47,301 nt of DNA from IMG/VR virus record IMGVR_UViG_3300036799_000105, positions 1-47,301 of that record. One strand, 5' to 3'. Origin of the DNA: a virus. A program made the position numbers and the translations under genes. The notes under the pieces are model-generated. The model searched no databases. It saw only the letters and a program-made list of their open reading frames with translations, and was not told where the DNA came from. Shown piece by piece: positions 39,399 through 47,216 of the stretch; position 1 is the stretch's first letter, and every line of letters begins with the position of its first letter.

Positions 39399-40606
39399 CG
39401 GATCAGGTCTCCCTGCTTGTTCTCGGGCTTCTGCGTATCCGTGCGCTGCCAGCTCGCCTTGATGGCGGGACCGACCTCGCGGTCATACAGCGCCTTCCGG
39501 TGTTTCTTCAGCCACTCAATCTGCTTGCGCAGGTCGGGGTCGTCGACCAGGGCGAGGTGCGCACGCCGGTCTGCGGTGTTGAGGAACTTGGCCCCGATCT
39601 GTTTTGCGCCTTCCTCGATGTCCGCTTCCTTGTTCGAGGGGGGAGGCGAGGGAGAGGGAGCATCATCTTGTCGCTGGTCCTCGGGCGGCGGGGGTACATC
39701 GTCCGCGGGAGGGATGTCGTCCACCGCCGGCGGCGGCTCATCCAGCTTCCCCGAATCGAGGGGGATCTGCGATAGCGGTGGCTGAGACTTTACCTCCTCA
39801 TCCTTCGAGCCCGCCTGTATCCCCCCCGGAGCGGCGGGCTCTTTTTCGCCGCGCGCCCAGGCAGCGAGAGCAGCTCCGGTCGCTTCATCAAGCGGACGAT
39901 CGAGGTGGATGATCGGCTTCAGGTCTGGCAACAATGCTTTTATCGCCATCGGAACGCCGGGGTTGTGCACGTCGGCCAGCAACAGGCTGGCGGTCATAGC
40001 GTAGGCGGCGTCCTTGTCGCCGATCGGCTGAAAGCCCTGGTCGACAGGAATGACTTTCCCTTTGTCTTTGCCCTCAGTCTGCTTGATCATCGCGATCTTC
40101 TTTTCCGCCGAACAGCACAAGATGATCGCCATGTTCAATTGATAAAGCCGCTGGAACATGTGCTTATGCGGCGGCTTTACCTTGGCCCATACGACCATCT
40201 TCAGCGACTCGCGGCGCAAGAGATTGTCGCCCGCCATACGGTTCAACTCTTCGTCGGCCCATTCCAGCACACCGCCCGGTCCAACCCACTCGGCAGCGAA
40301 ATTATCGATAATCAGCACGGCAGCCTTCTGCTTCTGTGCGGCGATGGCAGCTTGCTCGAACAACATCGGCCGGAATGGCTCACGCAAATCGAGATGCATA
40401 AAGTCGAAGGCGCTCGCGTAAAGTCTCGCTCGTGCATTGTCCGTGTCAGCAACGAATATCTTGCCGTCTGGACCAGCCATCCCCTTTGCGAGCCGCAGAG
40501 CCGAGAAAGTTTTGCCCGTGCCGCTCGGGCCCGAGATCATAAGCAGCGGCGCGAAACGGCCTCTGACTGCGCGTCGATAGGTAAGGTCTGGTGTTCCGTC
40601 AGGCAT
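39395..40606 (-). CDS. Sak4-like RecA-fold ATPase
   Basis: 403 residues. Walker A GPSGTGKT (26-33), Walker B AAVLIIDN (Asp101), then a RecA-like core with MVVWAKVKPPHKHMFQRLYQ. The type is the phage Sak4/AAA_24 recombination ATPase, expected to work with an exonuclease and SSB in annealing or recombination. Unusual for its long acidic Pro-rich linker (~270-345, DDIPPADDVPPPPEDQ) before a short C-terminal helix domain. GGAGGGG ribosome site at 40606. Confidence 0.83.
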   Translation of the reverse strand: MPDGTPDLTYRRAVRGRFAPLLMISGPSGTGKTFSALRLAKGMAGPDGKIFVADTDNARARLYASAFDFMHLDLREPFRPMLFEQAAIAAQKQKAAVLIIDNFAAEWVGPGGVLEWADEELNRMAGDNLLRRESLKMVVWAKVKPPHKHMFQRLYQLNMAIILCCSAEKKIAMIKQTEGKDKGKVIPVDQGFQPIGDKDAAYAMTASLLLADVHNPGVPMAIKALLPDLKPIIHLDRPLDEATGAALAAWARGEKEPAAPGGIQAGSKDEEVKSQPPLSQIPLDSGKLDEPPPAVDDIPPADDVPPPPEDQRQDDAPSPSPPPSNKEADIEEGAKQIGAKFLNTADRRAHLALVDDPDLRKQIEWLKKHRKALYDREVGPAIKASWQRTDTQKPENKQGDLIR

Positions 40607-40731
40607 TCAGCGCCCCTCCTACCCATGCCGCCACAGATGCTGCAGCAGCGCGCCGGGAAATGCGCGTGGCGTCCGGTGCCGAGGCAGGCGTCGCAAAGCA
40701 ATACGGTCGGTGCGATGTCGTCCATGGCCAT
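40537..40731 (-). CDS. DnaJ-type zinc-finger-like small protein
   Basis: 64 residues. LLCDACLGTGR and RCCSICGGMGRRG are the CxxCxGxG repeats of DnaJ-like zinc fingers. GGGGAGGG ribosome site. The 3' 70 bases overlap the ATPase gene in another frame, which is unusual; the two are probably translationally linked. Confidence 0.62.
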   Translation of the reverse strand: MAMDDIAPTVLLCDACLGTGRHAHFPARCCSICGGMGRRGAECLTEHQTLPIDAQSEAVSRRCL

Positions 40732-40734
40732 GAA

Positions 40735-41670
40735 CTACCCTCCCCAATTGCCCTGCTTGATCATCCGCTGGATGAAGGCGGTATCTTCGACAGCGCGGCC
40801 GATGCCGCCGATGCGGGTTTCTTCCCACTGCCTGACCACCCACGGCGGCGGCAGGATCGGTTCGGTGATGAGCGGGTAATTGGGCCATCCGTCGCGCATG
40901 CACTGGAACCAGACGGCGCGCGCTGCTGCGCACTTGGCACGGCCGACTTCGAGGGCGACCGGATCAAGCTCGAACACGCGGATGCCGTAGGGCGGATCGG
41001 TCTCCACGACGACGAACAGCATGCCTTCGGGCGCTTCGCCGCGGAGGAACTCGCAGCCCCTCGGGTACATTGCGGTCTGCAGGTCAGCGCCGAACTCGAA
41101 GCAGCGCCTGCCCCAGCCGGCGATCGTGGCCAGGCCACCGGTCGTCTTGAGGTCGAGGAGCGGTGCGGCTGGATCGTCCGGTAGCCAGTCGATGCGAGCA
41201 CGCGCCCAGTGGTCGCCCTCGTCCCACACCAGCGTCTGCTCGGGCTTTCCGGCGGTGAACAGCCCGGTCTTGGCGCGGAATTCCTCCAGCGCCTCGGTCA
41301 CGTTGAGCGCGGTGGCATACTGCTTGGACTTCAGCGGGATCCTGCCCTCGCGCAGCGCATCGTCGCGCAGCTCCTTCGCCGCGTTCGTGCGGTAGCTGTC
41401 GAACGGAATGACAGCGACCCTGTCCTGCCCCTCCAGGAACATGCAGTGCGCTGCGCTGCCGATGTCCATGTCGTCGTCGCCGCTGGCCGGGCCGGTCGGT
41501 GCTGAGCCGCCAAGGCGCGGATGCTGGGCATAGGCGTGGGCCGGCGAGGCTTCGATCAGCACCCGCGCGATCGACCGCGACAAGCTCGGCTGCGGCGCCG
41601 GATCCGAATGGTATACCAATGGCGGCATATCGTAGATGCCGGGCCCTGGCACGCGCTGAGCGTCGCTCAC
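40735..41670 (-). CDS. RecE-like PD-(D/E)XK exonuclease
   Basis: 311 residues from GTG 41670 overlapping the stop of a small membrane protein gene. Core: DIGSAAHCMFLEG, Asp161 in RIDWLPDD, Asp173-x-Lys175 in LLDLKTT, then Gln-x3-Tyr in DLQTAMYPRG. These fit the exonuclease VIII / DUF3799 group (PF12684), 5'-3' degrading enzymes of phage recombination. A Trp-rich end (WVVRQWEETRIGGIG) follows. Works with the Sak4-like ATPase downstream. Confidence 0.85.
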   Translation of the reverse strand: MSDAQRVPGPGIYDMPPLVYHSDPAPQPSLSRSIARVLIEASPAHAYAQHPRLGGSAPTGPASGDDDMDIGSAAHCMFLEGQDRVAVIPFDSYRTNAAKELRDDALREGRIPLKSKQYATALNVTEALEEFRAKTGLFTAGKPEQTLVWDEGDHWARARIDWLPDDPAAPLLDLKTTGGLATIAGWGRRCFEFGADLQTAMYPRGCEFLRGEAPEGMLFVVVETDPPYGIRVFELDPVALEVGRAKCAAARAVWFQCMRDGWPNYPLITEPILPPPWVVRQWEETRIGGIGRAVEDTAFIQRMIKQGNWGG

Positions 41671-41774
41671 AGGGCGGCAAGCTCATCGACGGCGAGCCAC
41701 ACGAGCGTGCCAATCGCTGCCCATGTCGCGGCGACGCAGGCGATCCAGAGCACGACGAAGCTGGCGCCGTTCAC
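41667..41774 (-). CDS. 35-residue membrane protein
   Basis: GTG 41774 to TGA 41667, MNGASFVVLWIACVAATWAA then IGTLVWLAVDELAAL, one transmembrane helix. GTGA overlaps at both ends tie it to its neighbours, which is strong evidence that it is translated. Single-helix early proteins near recombination genes can alter membrane or host functions; role unknown. Confidence 0.62.
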   Translation of the reverse strand: MNGASFVVLWIACVAATWAAIGTLVWLAVDELAAL

Positions 41775-41974
41775 TTGCCAGACCGCACGGTGACCGTCGG
41801 CACCGGCATGCAGGCCATCACCCAAACATTTTCACGGCTTGGTAGATTTTGCGGTTCACTGCGGCGGACGAAGTCTAGTTTGCCAGCACGCCAGCTCACG
41901 TAGACAATCCATTCGTTCGCAGACGCGCCTATCTCGTTGCTACTCAAAGGAAACTTGTGCTGCGTTGTCGGCAT
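41771..41974 (-). CDS. First gene of the leftward early operon
   Basis: 67 residues, MPTTQHKFPLSSNEIGASAN, then WIVYVSWRAGKLDFVRRSEP and a strand-rich end. GAGGAACG ribosome site. It is the first gene after the switch operator at 42031, so it should be made at once after infection. No family recognised. Confidence 0.58.
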   Translation of the reverse strand: MPTTQHKFPLSSNEIGASANEWIVYVSWRAGKLDFVRRSEPQNLPSRENVWVMACMPVPTVTVRSGK

Positions 41975-42030
41975 ATCGTCGTTCCTCGCAACTCCGGTCC
42001 TATGGGGTCGCAGGAAGCCTAATCCCGTAG

Positions 42031-42045
42031 TTGCCTTCTAGGCAA
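42031..42045. promoter_or_regulatory. Operator copy 1
   Basis: TTGCCTTCTAGGCAA, 15 bases with inverted TTGCC/GGCAA. About 57 bases upstream of the leftward operon's first start (41974). Shares the core with the two copies below. It would repress the leftward early promoter. Confidence 0.75.
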
Positions 42046-42226
42046 TAGCGGCATTCATCTACGCACCGAACACGATTGACACACGACTGGACTCTGGCCC
42101 AGCATTGGGTGGAAAGCGTCGCCTAAACGGCAACGCCGGCAGCCGCAAGTGGCCGCGCGATGGAGCGATGGTCTTACTGTTTTCTGGTGCCCTATGCTGG
42201 TTCAGACGCAGGGAGAACGTTCGACA

Positions 42227-42394
42227 ATGCCCAAACGGAAAAGGGCGAAAGCGACTTGCGAGGGGCTACAACAACCTCGCCAGATGGTCGATCCTACTTA
42301 CGCCGCCCGCGTGCTGGAGAAGATGGCGGCGAAGGTGGCGGCTCAACGGGCGAGAAAAGTGCAAAAACGAAAGGACTCTCCCGATAAGAGTTGA
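42227..42394 (+). CDS. Possible small basic protein
   Basis: 55 residues, MPKRKRAKATCEGLQQPRQM then a Lys/Arg-rich helical end. GGGAG lies 14 bases upstream, too far to be good. Overlaps the 3' end of the repressor gene antisense by about 100 bases. Could be a real gene transcribed against the repressor or chance. Low support. Confidence 0.32.
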   Translation: MPKRKRAKATCEGLQQPRQMVDPTYAARVLEKMAAKVAAQRARKVQKRKDSPDKS

Positions 42395-42701
42395 GCAGCG
42401 CTTCTCGGAGTTCCTGCTTCATATCTGCGCCTACGCGCCCACGAAAGATGAAATCGAGGGTGCAGCCGGTCGAGGCGCAGATCAGGATAAGCGTTTCAAC
42501 GTTGGGCTGACGCGATCCCTGTTCCCACTTGTTCAAGATTTGCGGGTTGATCCGTAGCACGCGCGCCCAGTCAGCTTGCGTATGACCAAGCACCTCCCGA
42601 AGCATTCTCAGCCGCGTCCCAACAGCCACCAAGGTCTCAGCGCTAATCGTCCGCTTAACCATGCGTCGATGATACTTTCTGCGACGGATTCTCTCTACCA
42701 T
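42294..42701 (-). CDS. Repressor-like XRE HTH protein
   Basis: 135 residues from ATG 42701 (ATG 42662 is an alternative). LRMLREVLGHTQADWARVLR and INPQILNKWEQGSRQPNVET form a clean lambda-type helix-turn-helix. The C-terminus (after ~110) is short and Pro-rich; no LexA-like self-cleavage domain with Ser/Lys is seen, so induction would need an antirepressor or other signal. It faces the Cro-like gene and has operators around its promoter, which is the usual switch arrangement. Confidence 0.8.
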   Translation of the reverse strand: MVERIRRRKYHRRMVKRTISAETLVAVGTRLRMLREVLGHTQADWARVLRINPQILNKWEQGSRQPNVETLILICASTGCTLDFIFRGRVGADMKQELREALLNSYRESPFVFALFSPVEPPPSPPSSPARGRRK

Positions 42702-42708
42702 CAGCGTG

Positions 42709-42723
42709 TTGCCCTTTAGGCAA
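42709..42723. promoter_or_regulatory. Operator copy 2
   Basis: TTGCCCTTTAGGCAA. It abuts the repressor promoter's -10 (its last base, 42723, is shared) and extends over the expected transcript start. Autoregulation is expected. Confidence 0.75.
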
Positions 42724-42752
42724 CTATACCAACTATCCACAGGCCCTGCCAA
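42723..42752 (-). promoter_or_regulatory. Repressor gene promoter
   Basis: On the minus strand, TTGGCA (42752-42747), an 18-base spacer and TATAGT (42728-42723): five matches to TTGACA and five to TATAAT. Expected start near 42716, giving a very short leader before ATG 42701. Confidence 0.7.
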
Positions 42753-42795
42753 TCAACCGCCGGTAGCTAAGGTGGTCCGCCGTTTCGCGCCGTCC

Positions 42796-42824
42796 TTGAC
42801 CGTTGCCTTGTAGGCAATTAACGT
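42796..42824 (+). promoter_or_regulatory. Candidate Cro-like gene promoter with operator copy 3
   Basis: TTGACC (42796-42801) as -35 and a weak TAACGT (42819-42824) as -10, 17 bases apart. The operator TTGCCTTGTAGGCAA (42803-42817) fills the spacer. Transcription would begin a few bases before ATG 42834, so the mRNA may be leaderless. Confidence 0.55.
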
Positions 42825-42833
42825 CCCGCGCCC

Positions 42834-43082
42834 ATGCAGCACAGTCGCATCATCGACGATCTCTCGGCGCGGCTCGGCAGCCAATCAAAGCTCGCCGCAC
42901 GCCTCGGTCTGTCGAATACCACGATCAGCCACTGGCGCAACGATGACGGGATACCGCCGCGCCATTGGCCGAAGCTGCTCGATATAGCCAAGCGTGTCGG
43001 ATACCGGCTGACGCTGGGTGGACTGGTCGCTGGTCCAGCACGGCCCGACCGGAGCGATACCAAGTCGTGTGAAGCCGCGTAG
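42834..43082 (+). CDS. Cro-like HTH regulator
   Basis: 82 residues. IIDDLSARLGSQSKLAARLG and LSNTTISHWRNDDGIPPRHW form a YdaS/Cro-type helix-turn-helix. No ribosome site is evident, consistent with a leaderless or nearly leaderless transcript. First gene of the rightward early operon opposite the repressor. Expected to oppose the repressor at the TTGCC-GGCAA operators. Confidence 0.8.
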   Translation: MQHSRIIDDLSARLGSQSKLAARLGLSNTTISHWRNDDGIPPRHWPKLLDIAKRVGYRLTLGGLVAGPARPDRSDTKSCEAA

Positions 43083-43128
43083 AGGGCGCGCGCCAGTCGC
43101 CGCCTGATTAACCAACCGGGGGATAACA

Positions 43129-43737
43129 ATGGCCAAAGCCGCCGCCTCACTCGCCGAAGCTCGCAGCCACAACGTCCCGCCCGAGGTCTTCCTCAAGCAC
43201 TACCGCGAGATCCGCGATCTCAAGGACGCCCAGGCAGATGCCGCTGCCGCGGTCGCCCGCGCCAAGAAAGCGGCGAAGAACGATGGTGTCGACCTCGATG
43301 CGCTGAAGTGGCTGGAGAAGCTCGCCGGCCTCGATACCGACGAGGCCGAGCTGCAGATCAAGCACCTCCAGATCTACGCCAAATGGATCGAACTGCCGAT
43401 CGGCATGCAGCTCGACATGTGGGGCAAGCCAGAGCCAGCCACCGTCGACGCCCAGGCTGCGGAGGAGCAGCGCGAGTGGGCTGCGGGCGGCGATGGCTAC
43501 AAGGCCGGCGAGAAGGGCGACCAGCAGCGCGAGGACAACCCACACGAGGCTGGATCAGCCGAGCATGTCGCCTGGGACAAGGGCTGGACGCGAGGTCACA
43601 AGGTCTGGCTGTCGGCACAGAAACAGATCGCCAGCGAGATGGGGCCAAAGGGAGCCAAGAAAAGCACCAATGGCGCCACGCCAGCCCGCAAGCGCGGCCG
43701 TCCCAAGGCCAGCGGAGAGCAAGCGGCCATCTTGTGA
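43129..43737 (+). CDS. GapR-like and RMF-like fusion protein
   Basis: 202 residues, GGGGGATAAC ribosome site. The N-terminal ~85 (VFLKHYREIRDLKDAQADAA, ALKWLEKLAGLDTDEAELQI) resembles the helices of GapR-like DNA-binding proteins, which prefer overtwisted DNA ahead of polymerases. Residues ~120-155 (GYKAGEKGDQQREDNPHEAG, AWDKGWTRGH) resemble the ribosome modulation factor-like motif (G-x-x-A-x-x-x-G, NP, W-x-x-G-W). The basic tail ends KKSTNGATPARKRGRPKASG. The domains are recognised by pattern; the combined role is unknown. Confidence 0.68.
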   Translation: MAKAAASLAEARSHNVPPEVFLKHYREIRDLKDAQADAAAAVARAKKAAKNDGVDLDALKWLEKLAGLDTDEAELQIKHLQIYAKWIELPIGMQLDMWGKPEPATVDAQAAEEQREWAAGGDGYKAGEKGDQQREDNPHEAGSAEHVAWDKGWTRGHKVWLSAQKQIASEMGPKGAKKSTNGATPARKRGRPKASGEQAAIL

Positions 43738-43749
43738 GCGGCCCGTGTA

Positions 43750-44175
43750 GTGGGTCGCGCAGTCCTCACCCTCATTGCTGACGAGCAAACCGAGCACGAG
43801 CTCCAGATCGAGTGCACGAGGATGCTTCGCATCATCCTGCTGCCCGATGTGCAGTGGACGTCGGTCGATCATGCTCACTCTCTGGATCGGCGCATCGGTC
43901 GCAATGGCGTGCCCATTGGATTGATGGAGGCGCAGAAGCGGAAGTCCCGCGGCATTCGGGCTGGCATCACCGACATGCTGTTTTGGTACCGACAACGCGG
44001 CTTCGCCATCGAGCTGAAGCGCAACGCCAGCGAACCGCTCAGCGACGATCAGAAGACATTCTGCAAGGGTCTCCTCTTGGCCGGCATCCCGGTGAAGATC
44101 TGTTGGTCGAAAGACCAAGTATGGCGGACCGTCGTCGAATGGGGCCTCACACGGCCGATGACGGTGATGGCATGA
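43750..44175 (+). CDS. VRR-NUC nuclease
   Basis: 141 residues from GTG 43750. RAGITDMLFWYRQRGFAIEL followed by KRN gives the VRR-NUC motif, with Asp75 and Glu88-x-Lys90 as metal-binding residues, and a conserved Gln near SDDQKTF. Structure-specific nucleases of this group resolve or trim DNA in replication. It overlaps the next gene by ATGA. Confidence 0.85.
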   Translation: MGRAVLTLIADEQTEHELQIECTRMLRIILLPDVQWTSVDHAHSLDRRIGRNGVPIGLMEAQKRKSRGIRAGITDMLFWYRQRGFAIELKRNASEPLSDDQKTFCKGLLLAGIPVKICWSKDQVWRTVVEWGLTRPMTVMA

Positions 44176-44405
44176 AACGCCGCACTGTCACACCCAGCGA
44201 CAAGCAGGCGATCGAGGAGTTCCGCGCCGAGTTGCGCGCGCTCTACGACAAGCGTCGGTGCCGCGTCTGCGGCAAGCCAGTAACCGTTGTCCTCGTCGGC
44301 CAGGTCGCTGTCCGCGAGGCCGGGATCCTGCTGCAGCGTGCCAAACCGGATCGGAATTTATGCAGCGTCCATGCGGGGCTGATGAGCAATGAGAGGGCGG
44401 CATGA
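44172..44405 (+). CDS. Small putative zinc-binding protein
   Basis: 77 residues. Helix DKQAIEEFRAELRALYDKRR leads to CRVCG and later NLCSVH, a possible C2CH site. Coupled by ATGA at both ends to the nuclease and the helicase. Possibly a helper of the helicase complex. Confidence 0.65.
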   Translation: MKRRTVTPSDKQAIEEFRAELRALYDKRRCRVCGKPVTVVLVGQVAVREAGILLQRAKPDRNLCSVHAGLMSNERAA

Positions 44406-46318
44406 GCGAGCCGCGCACCCTTCGTAGTCAGCGGCATCGAGCTGTCCTCTGGTACCACCAAGACGGTAGATGCGCACGCTGCGGCCGACCTCTGCCTTTA
44501 GAGGGATGGCACGCTGACCACGTCATCGCATGGCGCGAGCGGCAGGTCACAAATGTCCATGACATGCAGGCGCTTTGTCCGCCGTGCAACCTCGCAAAGG
44601 GAGGAGGCTCAATGGTTTCGTCGTCCAGACTGCGGCCCTGGCAACAAGAGCTTGTAAGGCAGTTTGACCAGATCTCACCAACGAAGCGTAAGTTCATCAT
44701 CGACGCGGTGCCAGGCGCAGGGAAGGGTTCAGTGCCTTACTTGCTGAAGGCCCATGCACCACGCAATATGATCGACGCCGTATGTCATGTCGTTCCGCGT
44801 CTAAATCTACGTGATCAAGCTGAGGTCCGAGCCGATTGGCTGCTTGAATATTTCGCGTCCACCGGTCTAGCGGCTCCAAAGCTGCGGGCGGCTGGGAACG
44901 AATATGACCCGCGCCGAGGGTTAGACGGATACAGTGTGACATATCAGTCAATAGTCTCAGATCCTGACCTACATCGGCGGGAGTTCGAGCGTTGTCGCTA
45001 TGGTCTGTTGCTCGATGAGCCACAGTTCTTGCTGGAGGACAGTGCATGGGCGGCGGCTATACAACCACTCGTAGATCGAGGCGTGGTGCTTGGAATGATG
45101 AGCGGCACGTTTCACCGGTCCGACCGGGGACGTATCCCCTTCCTTCCATATCATGACACCGCCACTGGCGAGGTCGTTGACTTCGATGCTACGGACTGGA
45201 CGACCATTCACTATTCTCGCCGCGACGCATTGCGTGATCACGCAATTCTGCCAGTCGAGTTCAGCGCTTTTGAAGCCCACGCAGTCTTCGTAAAGGGACA
45301 GGCCTTATATGAATTCACGTCATTCACCGAGTTAACGACACGGTCTGACCAACGAGCAGGCCTATATGCCGTGCTTCGTGACAAGGGCGGTAAGGAAATA
45401 GCTACAGCGATGCTGAAGGACTGGTTGGTCTATCGGCGCGACAATCCTACAGCACAGGCACTGATCATCACGCACAACCAGTCTGAGGCTAGAAACTATC
45501 GTACGTGGATACAGAGCCAATATCCGCAGATCGATGTGCGAATTGCGATCTCGGATGAAGGCGCGGCTTCGACAGCGGTCCTGAAAGACTTTTGCCGAGG
45601 CCGAGGCGAAGTGGTTATTACGGTAGGCAAGGCCTACGTCGGTATGGATGCACCACGCATCTCGCACATTGCGCTACTGACTTACATCCGTCAGCGAGGC
45701 TGGATTGAGCAAGCGATCTCTCGAGGTGTGCGGATCAATCCAGATGCGAGCGCTGGCAGTTGGTCGCGCCAGCGTTGCCGAGTGTATTCACCTCGCGACC
45801 CGTTACTGCTGGAGATAATCAGGGAGATTGAGGCTGATCAGCAGCAGGCGATTGAGGAACAGATCGAAGACGAAGAGTCCGACGGCAAAGAAGGAGGTGG
45901 TGAGCGGGAAGAGATGATCGTCTTCCGCAGCGGCATTGATGAGATGCATGCGCATGAGCTTAATATGTTCAGCCTCACCGCCGATCTGACGGGACGTTGC
46001 AACGCGGTTATTAGAACCCACGACCTGACTTTATCGCCAGGTCAATTGACTGCCGCGACCCTGGAACTGATGGGCGCCGAGCCGATGACATACCAGCCCG
46101 TCGCGCCAGAGATCGGTCAGCGAGAACAAGAGGAGATATGCAGAAGGGCGCTGGAACAGCGCTGCCGGCGAATTGACGGCGCTCGCGGGGCCGCCTTCGG
46201 CACGACGAACAGCGCTATGTTTCGTCACTTTAAGGTCGGCCGACCGGATATGACGTTGCAGCAGCTCCTCACGGCAAATGCTTGGCTCGACCGAACATTT
46301 CCAGAGCCTGTGCCATGA
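44402..46318 (+). CDS. HNH nuclease fused to SF2 helicase
   Basis: 638 residues. Residues 20-69 are an HNH domain: CARC (24-27), HADH (37-40), CPPC (59-62). From ~75 an SF2 helicase: Walker A VPGAGKGS with Lys108 but Gly109 where Thr/Ser is usual, DEPQ (205-208), MMSGTF as motif III-like, VVITVGKAYVGMD, and motif VI QAISRGVR (437-444). C-terminal ~500-638 is acidic then helical. It may unwind or restart forks and cut. An in-frame ATG 44612 with GGAGGAGG upstream could make helicase alone. Less GC-rich than neighbours, perhaps recently acquired. Confidence 0.82.
   Translation: MSEPRTLRSQRHRAVLWYHQDGRCARCGRPLPLEGWHADHVIAWRERQVTNVHDMQALCPPCNLAKGGGSMVSSSRLRPWQQELVRQFDQISPTKRKFIIDAVPGAGKGSVPYLLKAHAPRNMIDAVCHVVPRLNLRDQAEVRADWLLEYFASTGLAAPKLRAAGNEYDPRRGLDGYSVTYQSIVSDPDLHRREFERCRYGLLLDEPQFLLEDSAWAAAIQPLVDRGVVLGMMSGTFHRSDRGRIPFLPYHDTATGEVVDFDATDWTTIHYSRRDALRDHAILPVEFSAFEAHAVFVKGQALYEFTSFTELTTRSDQRAGLYAVLRDKGGKEIATAMLKDWLVYRRDNPTAQALIITHNQSEARNYRTWIQSQYPQIDVRIAISDEGAASTAVLKDFCRGRGEVVITVGKAYVGMDAPRISHIALLTYIRQRGWIEQAISRGVRINPDASAGSWSRQRCRVYSPRDPLLLEIIREIEADQQQAIEEQIEDEESDGKEGGGEREEMIVFRSGIDEMHAHELNMFSLTADLTGRCNAVIRTHDLTLSPGQLTAATLELMGAEPMTYQPVAPEIGQREQEEICRRALEQRCRRIDGARGAAFGTTNSAMFRHFKVGRPDMTLQQLLTANAWLDRTFPEPVP
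44599..44614 (+). promoter_or_regulatory. Internal ribosome site and start within the HNH-helicase
   Basis: AGGGAGGAGG five bases before ATG 44612 (codon 71, in frame). It sits exactly between the HNH domain and the helicase. The Gly-Gly-Gly codons make the ribosome site, so it could be coincidence of coding. Confidence 0.5.
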
Positions 46319-46938
46319 GCCTCGCCATGCGCGACCCACGCACCATGATCTTGGATGTCGATCACTCTGGTCTTCACGACGAGCCAGGATCACGCGGCTG
46401 GATTATCACCCGGCGCAGCATGATGGTCGCCTGCCTGTCTGACATCCGGAATAACCTTGATGTCGGGCGTTCGGTGTTCCAGCAGATGCGAGAGTATGGT
46501 GGCTGGGAGCATCTCAGAGATCTAAAGGGCCGTGCATTCCGGTCGTTCGAGGAATTCTGCGAGAGCCCGAACGGCCTCGGTATGCGCCGCGAGCGGATCG
46601 AGGAACGCCTAACTGCCCAAGAGCTTGCGCAGTCCGACGACGTGGCGCCGTTGGCTAAGCGGGGCAGGCCGGCGAAGGGACAGGAGGAGCCTGGCGAAAA
46701 AGGTTCTATCCGAACCATTTCCCGTGGCGAGACTGCCGCCTACCTCGTCGCCAAGCTGAAGCGCGACCGGCCCGACATAGCTAAACGTCTCGCTGCGGGC
46801 GAGTTCCGATCCGCCCGCGCTGCTGCGCTCGCCGCAGGCATCATCGAACCGACAGCTGAACTGACGAAACTTCTCCGGGCTTGGAAGCGGGCTTCGCCGG
46901 CCGAGCGCGACGCCTTTCTGGCCAAGGTAACGCAATGA
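46315..46938 (+). CDS. Conserved phage replication-associated protein
   Basis: 207 residues. Start ATGA overlap with the helicase. The C-terminal half, ISRGETAAYLVAKLKRDRPD then FRSARAAALAAGI and LLRAWKRASPAERDAFLAKV, is a pattern I know from DNA-binding-like proteins of many phages, without known function. The KRGRPAKG linker is basic. Confidence 0.68.
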   Translation: MSLAMRDPRTMILDVDHSGLHDEPGSRGWIITRRSMMVACLSDIRNNLDVGRSVFQQMREYGGWEHLRDLKGRAFRSFEEFCESPNGLGMRRERIEERLTAQELAQSDDVAPLAKRGRPAKGQEEPGEKGSIRTISRGETAAYLVAKLKRDRPDIAKRLAAGEFRSARAAALAAGIIEPTAELTKLLRAWKRASPAERDAFLAKVTQ

Positions 46939-47216
46939 CCTCATCCCGTTCATGGACGCACCGCGCCGCCATGCTGTTCTACGAGTGGCTGGTCGAGCGC
47001 AAGGACGAGGAGCTGCCACCGCTTCACGAGATCAGCGTGATGCTGTCCGAAACGATCGATCCATACCGGCTCTCGCATTCGATCGCATGGCTGGCGAAGC
47101 AGGGAATGATCGATGTCGGTCACAGGCGCGGCCACTACATCATTCGCGTGCGCTCGACCGGGCGTATCTACCGAACGGTTGATTGTCCGCTCGAGCTACC
47201 GGAGCAGGCAGCATGA
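46935..47216 (+). CDS. Winged-helix-like small protein
   Basis: 93 residues. WTHRAAMLFYEWLVERKDEE, LHEISVMLSETIDPYRLSHS and LAKQGMIDVGHRRGHYIIRV: three helices then a two-stranded wing, like the DNA-binding domain of LexA or GntR type regulators. The end (RIYRTVDCPLELPEQA) extends the wing. Last complete gene at the right end. Confidence 0.66.
   Translation: MTSSRSWTHRAAMLFYEWLVERKDEELPPLHEISVMLSETIDPYRLSHSIAWLAKQGMIDVGHRRGHYIIRVRSTGRIYRTVDCPLELPEQAA

Noticed and set aside
42076-42081. Perfect TTGACA on the plus strand as a promoter -35
   Set aside because: No plausible -10 at 16-19 bases downstream and no well-supported rightward gene follows at once.
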